Shown here one piece after another: positions 1 to 8,132 of a DNA stretch of 64,000 nucleotides. The translations under genes were made by a program, and so were the position numbers. Below the pieces are notes generated by a model. The model was given only the letters and a program-made list of their open reading frames with translations, did no database searches and had not been told where the DNA came from. Numbering within the stretch: position 1 is the first letter of the stretch; each line of letters opens with the position of its first letter. Source of the DNA: Burkholderiaceae bacterium (lineage in GTDB: Bacteria; Pseudomonadota; Gammaproteobacteria; Burkholderiales; Burkholderiaceae_A); the NCBI GenBank assembly GCA_018882785.1, contig VERI01000001.1, positions 372,001-436,000 of the forward strand. Reading direction: 5' to 3'.

Positions 1-3
1 CAC

Positions 4-32
4 GACCCTAGCGCGCTCTTGGCACTAGGGTC
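4..32. repeat. 8-bp inverted repeat at the end of the DsrE-like gene
   Basis: The arms GACCCTAG (4-11) and CTAGGGTC (25-32) are perfect inverted copies separated by 13 bases. The right arm contains the stop codon of the leftward DsrE-like gene. As RNA from the minus strand this would form a hairpin right at the end of that gene. No U-tract follows inside the window, so a rho-independent terminator cannot be claimed. Confidence 0.4.
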
Positions 33-450
33 TGAGATACACGTATCGTTCCTTGGCCTGTAGGTTTGCGACCTCTGCCACTCCGGAGGGAACGATTTTC
101 GCTTCCATGACCACCTGCTCTTTTGCGATTTTTCGCGAGGTAAGCGTGTTGTTACAGACACGAAACTCAACGCCCCGAGACGCAAGCTCGCCAATCGCTG
201 GAGAAAACTTACTGCCGGACATATTCTCAGCGCCGTCGAGCAGAAAATCGATTCCCGGCCCGTGGGTCACCACCACAATCTTTGCCTTGGGGTCAGCATT
301 GAGGTGGTTGCGGATGTTGCCGATCGCACGGCTCGCCTGCTGAACGCCCTCGTTGAGGTGATACACGACCCGGATGCTCTCTGTTGCAGAAACTCCAGCT
401 GCGGACAGCAGCATTGCACTGGTGAATATAACCTTCATCAATCTCTTCAC
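25..450 (-). CDS. Periplasmic DsrE/DsrF-like protein
   Basis: This encodes a small secreted protein of the DsrE/YchN-like fold family. The start is taken as GTG at 450 because AAGGAG lies about 7 bases upstream; the further-upstream ATG (504) has no comparable site and the internal ATG at 438 is too far from it. The N-terminus is a signal peptide (Lys/Arg followed by a hydrophobic stretch ending near GVSAT). The mature part has the alternating strand/helix pattern of DsrE proteins, with a segment reading KIVVVTHGPGIDFLL and a single Cys in FRVCNNT at the position where DsrE proteins often carry a reactive Cys. Related periplasmic DsrE proteins are associated with sulfur metabolism or are uncharacterised. 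The family call is fairly sure, the function unknown. Confidence 0.75.
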   Translation of the reverse strand: MKRLMKVIFTSAMLLSAAGVSATESIRVVYHLNEGVQQASRAIGNIRNHLNADPKAKIVVVTHGPGIDFLLDGAENMSGSKFSPAIGELASRGVEFRVCNNTLTSRKIAKEQVVMEAKIVPSGVAEVANLQAKERYVYLRP

Positions 451-470
451 GACACGTCTCCTTGTTGTTT

Positions 471-1223
471 TTAAAATCGCTCGCCTGGAGTGAGGGGCCG
501 CCACTGGCCAAGCGGCAGGCTGCCCAACTTGATCTTACCGATGCGGATACGTTTCAGTCCAGTCACCTTCAGTCCGACAAGTTCACACATTCGTCTAATC
601 TGGCGTTTTCGGCCTTCTCGCAGAACAAAACGCAACTGATCCTTGTTTTGCCATGAGACTTTTGCCGGACGAAGCGCCTGGCCATCCAGGGACAGTCCGT
701 GATTAAGCAGGCGCAGCCCCTCGGCTGACAGGGATCCGTCAACCCTTACCAGGTATTCCTTTTCGATAGGTGACGACTCGCCAATGAGTAAGCGCGCGAT
801 TGTTCCATCCTGTGTGAGCACGAGTAGGCCGGTCGAATCAATATCTAATCTTCCCGCGGGCGCGAGTCCGCGCAGCCGACGAATATCAACGCCCGAGGCT
901 GCCTTGGCCTCGCGGGTGTGTGGGGGCTGCCACAGATTTTCAGCGGTGATGAGCCGGAGTGCTGGCGTGTAGGGCCTGTCGGGATCCTCATGGGATACCA
1001 CCCCGATCGGCTTATGCAGAATAATCGTCAGCCTGCTCTGTTGTCGCGCTTTGGCCTGGGGTGCGAGCTCAATTCTTTGGTCTTGGGTGGCCCGTGTGCC
1101 GAGTTCTTTTACGACGTTTCCGTCGAGCAGGACAAGCCCCTGCTCGATATAGGCATCTGCCTCACGTCGAGAGCAGATGCCGCGATCGGCCAGCAGTTTC
1201 GAGATCCGAATTTTTTCCTGCAT
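471..1223 (-). CDS. rluF: RluF-like 23S rRNA pseudouridine synthase
   Basis: This is a member of the RsuA/RluB/E/F family that isomerises uridine to pseudouridine in rRNA. Residues 6-50 form an S4 RNA-binding domain ([16 protein letters not shown]). The catalytic motif [11 protein letters not shown] puts the nucleophilic Asp at residue 127. The C-terminal stretches [11 protein letters not shown] and [13 protein letters not shown] resemble E. coli RluF (U2604 of 23S rRNA) more than RsuA, but the protein lacks RluF's long basic tail. The 250-residue length suits a minimal family member. Target site is inference. It is followed at 25-450 by the DsrE-like gene and lies just downstream of the small repeat protein gene. 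Confidence 0.85.
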   Translation of the reverse strand: MQEKIRISKLLADRGICSRREADAYIEQGLVLLDGNVVKELGTRATQDQRIELAPQAKARQQSRLTIILHKPIGVVSHEDPDRPYTPALRLITAENLWQPPHTREAKAASGVDIRRLRGLAPAGRLDIDSTGLLVLTQDGTIARLLIGESSPIEKEYLVRVDGSLSAEGLRLLNHGLSLDGQALRPAKVSWQNKDQLRFVLREGRKRQIRRMCELVGLKVTGLKRIRIGKIKLGSLPLGQWRPLTPGERF

Positions 1224-1240
1224 CGATGCAGGCGTAACGA

Positions 1241-1594
1241 CTAACGAACGCTGCCCGTGAGCAGCAGTTTTGTTAAGGCGGTCTTGGCTTCAGCGATTCC
1301 GAGAAGCGCGGCCTGGTTCAGGACCTCTTGGGCCTTCGCGTTTTGTCCCGTATGGGCCAGGACAAGCCCGTAGTTATAGGTTGCTCGGCCGTTATTACGG
1401 ATCATTTGTTGTTCTAGCTTTTCAAACAGCTCCTTGAGTTCCGACCCGCTGATTTGATTGGCCAGCACCATCTGGCAGCATTTCAGGAATGTCGGCTCGG
1501 ACTGCTCCCTCTCGACCATCATGAAGATCTCGAACGCCTGAATGTAGGCGCCCATCGAGAGCGCGTATTCACCTTCCCTGTAATCTACAGACAT
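1241..1594 (-). CDS. Small TPR/Sel1-like repeat protein
   Basis: A 117-residue, all-helical, probably cytoplasmic protein with no signal peptide. Helix pairs such as [15 protein letters not shown] and [19 protein letters not shown] have the small-large spacing of TPR or Sel1-like repeats, which mediate protein-protein contacts. It lies 17 bases upstream of the RluF-like gene on the same strand and is probably cotranscribed with it and with crcB. No specific function can be inferred. Confidence 0.6.
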   Translation of the reverse strand: MSVDYREGEYALSMGAYIQAFEIFMMVEREQSEPTFLKCCQMVLANQISGSELKELFEKLEQQMIRNNGRATYNYGLVLAHTGQNAKAQEVLNQAALLGIAEAKTALTKLLLTGSVR

Positions 1595-1633
1595 AACTAG
1601 AACCCCGATCGTTGGTCGATGACAGCCGAACCC

Positions 1634-2032
1634 CTATTTTAGAGCGGCGTAGGTGGCTAGGCCAAGAAGCGTGAAGATCAAGGAGCCCACCAAATGGCTC
1701 GAAATCTCAATGCCGGCCCATCCCCAACGCCCCTGCTGTAGAAGCTGTACAACTTCAGCCGAGAAAGTGGAAAAAGTCGTCAGCCCGCCAAGCAGTCCTG
1801 TGATGACGAAGAGCCGCCATTCCTCTGACAGACGGGGGGCGTCGCTGAAATAGGCAACCGCCATGCCGATCGCATAGGCGCCGATCCAATTGGCCGCCAG
1901 CGTCCCCAGGGGCAGGTGGGCGAACCGGTGATTCAGAAGCTCAGACAGCTGCCAGCGCGCGAGGGCCCCAAGACTTGCGCCGAGGCTGATGGCGAGAAGG
2001 GGGAGTGCTCTAAAGGTCATATCGGTATGCAT
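1634..2032 (-). CDS. crcB: CrcB/Fluc fluoride channel
   Basis: This encodes a four-helix inner-membrane fluoride exporter of the CrcB/Fluc family, which works as a dual-topology dimer. The 132-residue length is typical. Family hallmarks are visible: GALARW near the N-terminus, the conserved Asn in [10 protein letters not shown], and TTFSTFSAE in the third helix, which supplies the Phe and Ser/Thr residues lining the pore. A second in-frame ATG four codons in is an alternative start. It is divergent from the DUF2892 gene. The 74-base upstream region is too short for, and does not resemble, a fluoride riboswitch. Confidence 0.92.
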   Translation of the reverse strand: MHTDMTFRALPLLAISLGASLGALARWQLSELLNHRFAHLPLGTLAANWIGAYAIGMAVAYFSDAPRLSEEWRLFVITGLLGGLTTFSTFSAEVVQLLQQGRWGWAGIEISSHLVGSLIFTLLGLATYAALK

Positions 2033-2106
2033 GGCCCAACGGCCTTGATTTGTTAGTATGCACCAATGATGTCATTGCAGGCGCCAGTCTTGCAGGAGGG
2101 TCAAGA

Positions 2107-2307
2107 ATGTTTCAGCGAAACATGGGCGGATCTGATCGGGCCGTCCGATTTATTCTGGGAGTATTGCTGGTGATCTCGGCCGCCGTGGGTGCCTTGGGCG
2201 CATGGGCCTATATCGGCGTGGTCGCGATCCTGACCGCTGCCCTTGGAAACTGTCCTGCCTACAGCATCTTTGGGTTCTCTACCTGCAAACCCCGGCCGCC
2301 AGAATGA
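2107..2307 (+). CDS. DUF2892 small membrane protein
   Basis: A 66-residue inner-membrane protein of the DUF2892 (YgaP C-terminal-like) family: RNMGGSDRAVRFILG begins the family signature, then two hydrophobic helices flank a short loop, and CPAYSIFGFSTC is the conserved Cys-containing end. The start at 2107 is chosen because GGAGGG lies a few bases upstream; an earlier in-frame start at 2050 has no such site. The stop overlaps the ATG of the following thioesterase (ATGA), implying translational coupling. In some proteins this domain is fused to rhodanese, so a link to sulfur chemistry is possible but unproven. Confidence 0.85.
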   Translation: MFQRNMGGSDRAVRFILGVLLVISAAVGALGAWAYIGVVAILTAALGNCPAYSIFGFSTCKPRPPE

Positions 2308-2705
2308 CAGAGAAAAAGCTGGTCCATGTGGTGACGCTCCCGGTCCGCTGGGGAGATATGGATGTCTACGAGCATGTCAACAATACCGTCTACTTTCGAT
2401 ATGCCGAACAGGCCCGAATCGAATGGATGGAGAGGCTTGGCCTTCAACTCAGCCGCACCCAGTCTCAGGGCCCGGTGATTGTGAATGCCAGCTGTACATT
2501 TTTTATTCCAATCACCTATCCGAGCGTCGTCGAGGTGAAGGTCTTTGTTGGTCACGTGGGACGAAGCAGTGTTGATACCTCCTATGAAATTCGTGTGGTG
2601 GGAGACGATCGCCTCTGTGCCGAGGGAGCCGCCAGGGTGGTCTGGGTAGATGTCAACACCGGCAAGTCCTGCCCGATTCCGGAATCCCTGAAGGCCTTGA
2701 TCTAG
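2304..2705 (+). CDS. Hotdog-fold acyl-CoA thioesterase (4HBT family)
   Basis: A 133-residue single hotdog-domain protein of the YbgC/FadM/4-hydroxybenzoyl-CoA thioesterase group, predicted to hydrolyse acyl-CoA thioesters in the cytoplasm. The family signature WGDMDVYEHVNN (residues ~15-26) contains the catalytic Asp and the helix-capping His-Val-Asn. The start ATG overlaps the previous stop by four bases. Substrate cannot be told from sequence. The kup gene follows after 11 bases, probably by chance of gene packing rather than function. Confidence 0.85.
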   Translation: MTEKKLVHVVTLPVRWGDMDVYEHVNNTVYFRYAEQARIEWMERLGLQLSRTQSQGPVIVNASCTFFIPITYPSVVEVKVFVGHVGRSSVDTSYEIRVVGDDRLCAEGAARVVWVDVNTGKSCPIPESLKALI

Positions 2706-2716
2706 CCGGCCGCACC

Positions 2717-4606
2717 GTGAGCGATTCTTCTCATTCGCATCAACAGTCGGGCCTATTTGGCCTGATGCTCGGCGCCCTTGGGGTTGTATACGGCGATATC
2801 GGCACGAGTCCGTTGTATGCGTTAAAGGAGACCTTCAATCCCGTTACCGGAGTCTCGCCAACTCCCGATCATGTCATCGGGGCGGTATCCGCCATTATCT
2901 GGCTGCTCACCCTGGTGGTATCTATTAAATATATTGCGCTAATTCTGCGTGCTGATAACCGTGGCGAGGGCGGCATCATGGCGCTATTGGCGCTTGCCAG
3001 TGATGCGGTAAAGACCTCGCCAAAACTTCAGGCCTTCGTGATTGTGATTGGCTGCTTCGGCGCCTGTCTCTTTTTTGGTGAAAGTATTCTTACACCCGCA
3101 ATCTCGGTATTAAGTGCAGTCGAGGGGCTCGAGGTCATTGAGCCGAGTCTCGCCCCCTTGGTGCTGCCCATTGCGATGTGTATTTTGTTGGTGCTTTTTG
3201 CGATACAAAAGTATGGAACGGCCCTGGTGGGCCGTTTTTTTGGCCCCGTCATCCTTGTGTGGTTTGTGGTGCTGGCCGCAATTGGTCTTAGTCAGTTGAC
3301 CCAAGCGCCAGAAGTGCTTGCCGCATTAAATCCATGGCGTGGCGTCGAGTTTCTGCTGGAGCGAGGCCCTAAGGTGTTACTCGTCGTGGGTGCGCTGGTG
3401 TTGGCGGTAACGGGTGTCGAGGCCCTGTACGCGGATATGGGCCATTTTGGCCGTCGTGCAATTCGACTCGCATGGCTGCTGGTGGCCTATCCGGCATTAA
3501 TTCTGAATTATCTTGGCCAGGGCGCGTTGATTATTCGCCAGCCCAGCGCCACAGAGAATCCATTTTTTCTTTCCTTTCCCGATTTTTTACTCATTCCAGC
3601 TGTTGCCCTGGCGACATTGGCGACAGTGATTGCATCTCAGGCGACGATCTCGGGTGCTTACTCGGCCGCCCAGCAGGCCATCCAGCTGGGTCTGCTGCCC
3701 CGAATGCGCATCGTGTATACCTCGGCGAAAGAGGCAGGCCAAATCTACGTACCGTTTGTGAACGGACTGCTGTTGATCTCCGTGCTTTTGGTGACTGCAG
3801 CATTTGGGTCGTCGAGTGCCCTGGCCCACGCCTATGGGGTATCGGTCACCATGACCATGCTGTGTTCTACGCTGCTTACATTTTTTGTGGTGCGTATGGG
3901 CTGGCACTATGCGCTCACAATCACGCTCTTTTCTACCGCAGGATTTTTTCTTCTTGATGCACTGCTCGTCGCCGGCTGTCTCTCGAAAATTCTGCATGGC
4001 GGATGGTTTCCGCTGATGCTCGGGCTCTTTGTGCTTTTGCTGATGCTCACGTGGAAGCGCGGCAGGGAGTTGCTGGCTGCGAAAATTCGCGAGGATGATC
4101 CGGAGCTCCATGTCTTTCTCGATCAGATCCGAGATGCAGCCCTGCCTGTTATTGATCGCACTGCAGTTTTTCTGATCTCTGATCCGACCACTGCGCCACA
4201 GGCATTGATGCATAACATCAAACACAACATGGTGATGCATCGCCAGAATTTACTGCTGACTGTCCGCTTTGAGCGACGGCCATGGGTGCCCTTTCATGAG
4301 CGGATTAAGATGACACCAATATCTGAGAATTTTTTCGCGATGAGCATCAACTATGGATTTAAAGATACTCCTGATGTTCCGACAGCATTGGAGTACGCCC
4401 GTGAATGGCACGGGCTGGATATTGACCTCTTCACCACGTCCTATTTTCTTAGCCGTGAGACCGTAGTGCCTTCGACGGGCGGCGGGATGGCCAAGTGGCG
4501 GGAAGAGATTTTTGCCTCGATGTCGCGCAATGCAGGCAGCATCGTGGGCTATTTTCAGATTCCGACCAACCAGGTCATCGAGCTGGGCACCCGGGTCATG
4601 ATCTAG
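2717..4606 (+). CDS. kup: Kup-type potassium uptake protein
   Basis: A 629-residue low-affinity K+/H+ symporter of the KUP/HAK/KT family, located in the inner membrane. The start is GTG with no good ribosome-binding site. The N-terminal signature GVVYGDIGTSPLYAL (residues ~21-36) is diagnostic, followed by RADNRGEGGI and about twelve membrane helices up to residue ~445, then a cytoplasmic C-terminal domain of ~180 residues ending in a conserved QIPTNQVIELGTRV segment. The length matches the family. It lies downstream of the thioesterase in the same direction. Confidence 0.95.
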   Translation: MSDSSHSHQQSGLFGLMLGALGVVYGDIGTSPLYALKETFNPVTGVSPTPDHVIGAVSAIIWLLTLVVSIKYIALILRADNRGEGGIMALLALASDAVKTSPKLQAFVIVIGCFGACLFFGESILTPAISVLSAVEGLEVIEPSLAPLVLPIAMCILLVLFAIQKYGTALVGRFFGPVILVWFVVLAAIGLSQLTQAPEVLAALNPWRGVEFLLERGPKVLLVVGALVLAVTGVEALYADMGHFGRRAIRLAWLLVAYPALILNYLGQGALIIRQPSATENPFFLSFPDFLLIPAVALATLATVIASQATISGAYSAAQQAIQLGLLPRMRIVYTSAKEAGQIYVPFVNGLLLISVLLVTAAFGSSSALAHAYGVSVTMTMLCSTLLTFFVVRMGWHYALTITLFSTAGFFLLDALLVAGCLSKILHGGWFPLMLGLFVLLLMLTWKRGRELLAAKIREDDPELHVFLDQIRDAALPVIDRTAVFLISDPTTAPQALMHNIKHNMVMHRQNLLLTVRFERRPWVPFHERIKMTPISENFFAMSINYGFKDTPDVPTALEYAREWHGLDIDLFTTSYFLSRETVVPSTGGGMAKWREEIFASMSRNAGSIVGYFQIPTNQVIELGTRVMI

Positions 4607-4782
4607 GGCGCAGGCGACGCCCGGGTATCGACCACTCCAGAGAAGCTACGGGTAAGTGAGTCTGCCAGAGCAGGACTGAGGGAAACCCCCAAGACGGGCA
4701 GGCCAGGCCCCCCTGGAGAAGGCATACTTGCCACTTCGGTGCTGGCCGATCGATAGAAAAACTACTTGAGGAGATAGACATC

Positions 4783-5823
4783 ATGAAATTAGGTTCATTT
4801 CTAAGAACCTCTATTGGCGCTTTGGCCTTATCGGGTGTGGTCGGTTCGGCCATGGCCCAGGAGGTCACGCTCAAAGTTCACCATTTCTGGCCGGGTACGG
4901 CGATGGCCCCGACCCAGGTGATTGGCCCCTGGTGCGCAAAGGTCGAATCAGAGTCCAAAGGGAAAATGAAATGCCAGATTCTGCATGCCATGTCAGGTGG
5001 TGGTACCCCACCCCAGTTGGTTGACCGAGTAAAAGATGGTGTGGATGACATCGTGGTGACCCTGCCGGGCTACACCGCAGGACGATTCCCTCTGGTCGAG
5101 GTCTTTGAGCTTCCCTTTATGACCAATTCGGCAGAGGCAGGTGCTCAGGCGGCATGGGAATACCTTCAGAAAAATGCCCTGAAAGAGTTTCCGGGCACCA
5201 AAGTGCTGGCGATCTGGGTCCACGACGAGGGCTATGTGCACTCATCAAATAAGCAAGTGCGTACCCTGGATGACTTCAAGGGCATGAAAATGCGTGCGCC
5301 GACCCGTCAGACCAATAAGCTTTTGGCCAAACTGGGCGCCACCCCGGTTGGCATGCCTGTACCGGCGGTAGCGGATGCGCTTGCGAAAGGTACGATTGAT
5401 GGCTTTGTGTTGCCGTGGGAAGTCATCCCGGCATTTAAGCTTCATGAGCTCACAAAGTTTCATACGGAGACCCATCCTTCTCGCCCAGCGCTCTATAGCG
5501 CGGTCTTTATCATGGGAATGAATCAGGCCAAGTACGACAGCCTGCCTGCAGATCTCAAGGCAGTCATCGATCGTAATAGTGGCGCCACCTTGTCGCGCCA
5601 GATTGGCAAGATTTGGGATGCGAGCCAGGCAGAGGGCCGAAAAGCCGCCGAGGCTCGGGGTAATACCCGGATGATTTTGTCGCCAGAAGAGACTGATCGA
5701 TGGGCCACCGCTTCCGCGAGCATTAAAGATGAGTGGGTTGCAGAGGTCGATAAGCGTGGGGCATCCGGTAAGGCATTGCTGCAGGATGCCACCGCCTTAC
5801 TTTCGAAATATCGTCAGAAATAA
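4783..5823 (+). CDS. dctP: TRAP transporter solute-binding protein (DctP)
   Basis: The periplasmic receptor of a TRAP transporter, 346 residues. A signal peptide ends at SAMAQ (residues ~1-25). The mature protein starts VTLKVHHFWPG and carries the DctP-family pattern, including MKMRAPTRQTNKLLAKLGATPVGMP around the substrate-contacting Arg. GAGGAG lies 8 bases before the ATG. dctQ and dctM follow, separated by a rho-independent terminator, so the receptor can be made in excess over the membrane subunits. The ligand is probably an organic acid; family members are too varied for a specific call. Confidence 0.92.
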   Translation: MKLGSFLRTSIGALALSGVVGSAMAQEVTLKVHHFWPGTAMAPTQVIGPWCAKVESESKGKMKCQILHAMSGGGTPPQLVDRVKDGVDDIVVTLPGYTAGRFPLVEVFELPFMTNSAEAGAQAAWEYLQKNALKEFPGTKVLAIWVHDEGYVHSSNKQVRTLDDFKGMKMRAPTRQTNKLLAKLGATPVGMPVPAVADALAKGTIDGFVLPWEVIPAFKLHELTKFHTETHPSRPALYSAVFIMGMNQAKYDSLPADLKAVIDRNSGATLSRQIGKIWDASQAEGRKAAEARGNTRMILSPEETDRWATASASIKDEWVAEVDKRGASGKALLQDATALLSKYRQK

Positions 5824-5855
5824 ACTGAGCGGGATTAACCGTTACTGGGAAAATC

Positions 5856-5890
5856 AGGCAGCCTGGATCTTGGGTCTGGGCTGCCTTTTT
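5856..5890 (+). terminator. Rho-independent terminator between dctP and dctQ
   Basis: AGGCAGCC (5856-5863) and GGCTGCCT (5879-5886) form a perfect 8-bp stem around a 15-base loop, followed by TTTTT. It ends only about ten bases before the dctQ start codon, so it is likely a partial terminator (attenuator) setting the ratio of receptor to permease. Confidence 0.85.
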
Positions 5891-5899
5891 CGTCTCTAG

Positions 5900-6421
5900 A
5901 TGAAGCTTCTTGGCCGTGTCGCGTTAGCCTTTGCTTTGTTGGGGGGGCTTGTTGCGTTTGCTGTCGGGCTGGTGACCACTGCCAGTGTGATCGGCCGCGC
6001 AATAATCCTTCGGCCTATTCCTGGCGATGTCGAAATCACGCAGCTTGGTATCGGATTGGCGATATCGCTATGCCTTCCATGGTGCCAATTTCGATGCGCA
6101 AATATCATGGTGGATTTTTTTACTCAGCGTGCACCACTTGCTGTCACTCGCCGGCTTGATGCCGTGGGGATGGTGATGCTTGCCGTCATGTATAGCCTGC
6201 TCTCCTGGCGTACCTCAATTGGCGCCTTATCCGTTAAAGAGGCGTTTGAAGCCACCATGATTCTTGATCTTCCGATGTGGTGGAGTTATGCCTCGCTTGC
6301 ACCGGGGCTCGCATTTGCGGCGGTGATAGCGGTGTTACAGGCTTATTGGCTTGCCATTGGCCGAGCAGCGGATGGTTCCGAGTCCACCGCCAGTGACGAC
6401 TTGCATGGGGCTGCATCATGA
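5900..6421 (+). CDS. dctQ: TRAP transporter small permease (DctQ)
   Basis: A 173-residue inner-membrane protein with four predicted helices, matching the small TRAP subunit. The PWCQFRCANIMVDFF segment corresponds to the conserved region after helix 2. The start ATG lies about ten bases after the T-run of the terminator and no Shine-Dalgarno sequence is visible, which is unusual and would keep expression low. Its 3' end overlaps dctM by four bases (ATGA). Confidence 0.88.
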   Translation: MKLLGRVALAFALLGGLVAFAVGLVTTASVIGRAIILRPIPGDVEITQLGIGLAISLCLPWCQFRCANIMVDFFTQRAPLAVTRRLDAVGMVMLAVMYSLLSWRTSIGALSVKEAFEATMILDLPMWWSYASLAPGLAFAAVIAVLQAYWLAIGRAADGSESTASDDLHGAAS

Positions 6422-7743
6422 CATTTGGTCTTACGGTTGGGCTATCGATGTTTGCCGTCATGCTGGTGCTGATGGCGCTGAGAATCCCAATCGCGGCGGC
6501 CATGTTTATCCCTGGGATGTTGGGCTATCTGGTGATGTCCGATGGCCTTAACTTAATGAATTTACTGAAGGGCAGTGCGGTCGCCCGGCTCACGGTCTAT
6601 GATCTGAGCGTTATCCCATTATTTCTATTGATGGGCCAATTCGCCACACAGGGGGGATTGAGCCGCGAACTTTTTCGCGCCGCTGCTGCCTTCGTTGGCC
6701 ATATTCGTGGCGGGCTGGCGATGGCCTCTATTCTGAGTGCAGGCGCTTTCGGCGCAGTATGTGGATCGTCAGTGGCCACCTCGGCCACGATTACACAGGT
6801 GGCTTATCCGCAGATGCGTGGGCATGGCTACCATGGGCGCCTCTCTACAGCGACACTGGCGGCCGGTGGCACGCTGGGGATTTTGATTCCGCCATCCGTA
6901 CCACTCGTGGTCTACGCCATTCTTACGGAACAGAATATTGCGAAGCTATTCGCGGCCGCCATGATTCCCGGCATTCTGGCCATGTTGAGCTATATCGTGG
7001 TCATTGGTGTGATGGCCCGAATAAACCCGAGTCTGGCGACGCGGCAGGACCGGGCCTCCTGGGCGATGCGGCTGAGTAGTCTTGCTGGTATCTGGCCAGT
7101 GTTAACAATTTTTCTGATTGTTTTTGGCGGGATCTACGGTGGTGTTTTCTCGCCAACTGAGGGTGCCGCAATTGGGGCGCTGTCCACGTTTGTGGCGGGT
7201 GTTGCCAAGCGGGAGTTGACCCGCGAGAAGCTGAAGTCGGCCTTAGCGGGAACCGCAGAAACGTCGGCCATGGTCTTCATGATTTTTCTTGGGGCCGACA
7301 TGATGAACACCACATTGGCCCTTACCCAGATGCCGGGACAGGTCGCATCATGGATGACCACGCTCGATATTCCAGCGGTAGCCATCGTATTGGCGATTCT
7401 GCTTTTTTATGTCCTGCTGGGCTGTGTCATGGATGAGTTGTCGATGTTACTGCTGACCATTCCGGTGATATTTCCGGCCGTGATGGGCCTGGACTTATTT
7501 GGGCTTTCCCCCGACCTCAAGGCGATCTGGTTTGGAATTCTCGTTTTGGTCACAGTGGGAATAGGGTTGATTGCCCCGCCCATCGGCCTAAACGTGTATG
7601 TTGTAAATAATCTAGCACCAGATGTGCCAATTGCAGACACCTATCGCGGCGTACTGCCATTTCTGGCAGCTGACTTTATTCGCATGGTGCTGCTATTGTT
7701 TTTTCCGGCGATTAGCCTTTATCTTGTCTTGCAGATGGGCTAA
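6418..7743 (+). CDS. dctM: TRAP transporter large permease (DctM)
   Basis: A 441-residue multi-spanning subunit that carries out sodium-coupled transport. About eleven to twelve hydrophobic segments are visible. Family motifs include SVIPLFLLMGQFA near the third helix, the GSSVATSATI stretch, LGILIPPSVPLVVYA, and the C-terminal mirror IGLIAPPIGLNVYVV; the two repeated PP motifs belong to the two inverted halves. It is translationally coupled to dctQ. A small lipoprotein gene follows after 40 bases. Confidence 0.93.
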   Translation: MTFGLTVGLSMFAVMLVLMALRIPIAAAMFIPGMLGYLVMSDGLNLMNLLKGSAVARLTVYDLSVIPLFLLMGQFATQGGLSRELFRAAAAFVGHIRGGLAMASILSAGAFGAVCGSSVATSATITQVAYPQMRGHGYHGRLSTATLAAGGTLGILIPPSVPLVVYAILTEQNIAKLFAAAMIPGILAMLSYIVVIGVMARINPSLATRQDRASWAMRLSSLAGIWPVLTIFLIVFGGIYGGVFSPTEGAAIGALSTFVAGVAKRELTREKLKSALAGTAETSAMVFMIFLGADMMNTTLALTQMPGQVASWMTTLDIPAVAIVLAILLFYVLLGCVMDELSMLLLTIPVIFPAVMGLDLFGLSPDLKAIWFGILVLVTVGIGLIAPPIGLNVYVVNNLAPDVPIADTYRGVLPFLAADFIRMVLLLFFPAISLYLVLQMG

Positions 7744-7783
7744 TCGAGTCCTAGATAATTTTTTTATAAAGGAGGGGTGTCTG

Positions 7784-8014
7784 ATGACCAAATCTTTGTT
7801 AATTATTGCGGTAGCAGTAGTCATCTCTGGCTGCTCGACACTTCCAGACTATAAGTTTGCAAAGGCCGGTGCCACTGAGGCGGATTTCCATCGCGATAAA
7901 ACCCAGTGCGACGATGAGGCATTTTCAGCTGCAAATGTCTTGCGCCTGACCTACATTGAAGCGCGTAACAACTGTCTCGTGAAAAAAGGCTGGAATCAGA
8001 TCGCACCCAAGTAG
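7784..8014 (+). CDS. Small lipoprotein
   Basis: A 76-residue protein with a clear lipoprotein signal peptide: hydrophobic stretch then lipobox ISGC, giving Cys19 or so as the lipidated residue. The start at 7784 is preceded by an excellent AAAGGAGGGG site. The mature part contains two further Cys residues (TQCDDEA and NNCLVKK) that could form a disulfide. It shares the direction of the TRAP operon but has its own strong ribosome-binding site. I do not recognise a family with confidence. Confidence 0.75.
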   Translation: MTKSLLIIAVAVVISGCSTLPDYKFAKAGATEADFHRDKTQCDDEAFSAANVLRLTYIEARNNCLVKKGWNQIAPK

Positions 8015-8132
8015 CGCGCCCTACGCGTTTTGGTCCGGACCGGTGGGAGCTTGCGCTTAAGGGCCGAATCTGGGCGACCGCTGTACAGTTTCTCTATCGT
8101 CTGCTGATCATTTTTACCCTGGATATGGCCAC

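Noticed and set aside
2033..2106. Possible fluoride riboswitch before crcB
   Set aside because: Only 74 bases separate the divergent genes and no crcB-motif structure is recognisable.
3587..4240. Long open frame on the minus strand inside kup (217 codons)
   Set aside because: It lies fully within the clear Kup gene, encodes a basic low-quality sequence without recognisable motifs, and has no ribosome-binding site.
4607..4782. Hairpin with TTCG loop (about 4730-4746) in the kup-dctP gap
   Set aside because: Only three pairs close the loop before mismatches and bulges; no T-run, so no terminator claim.
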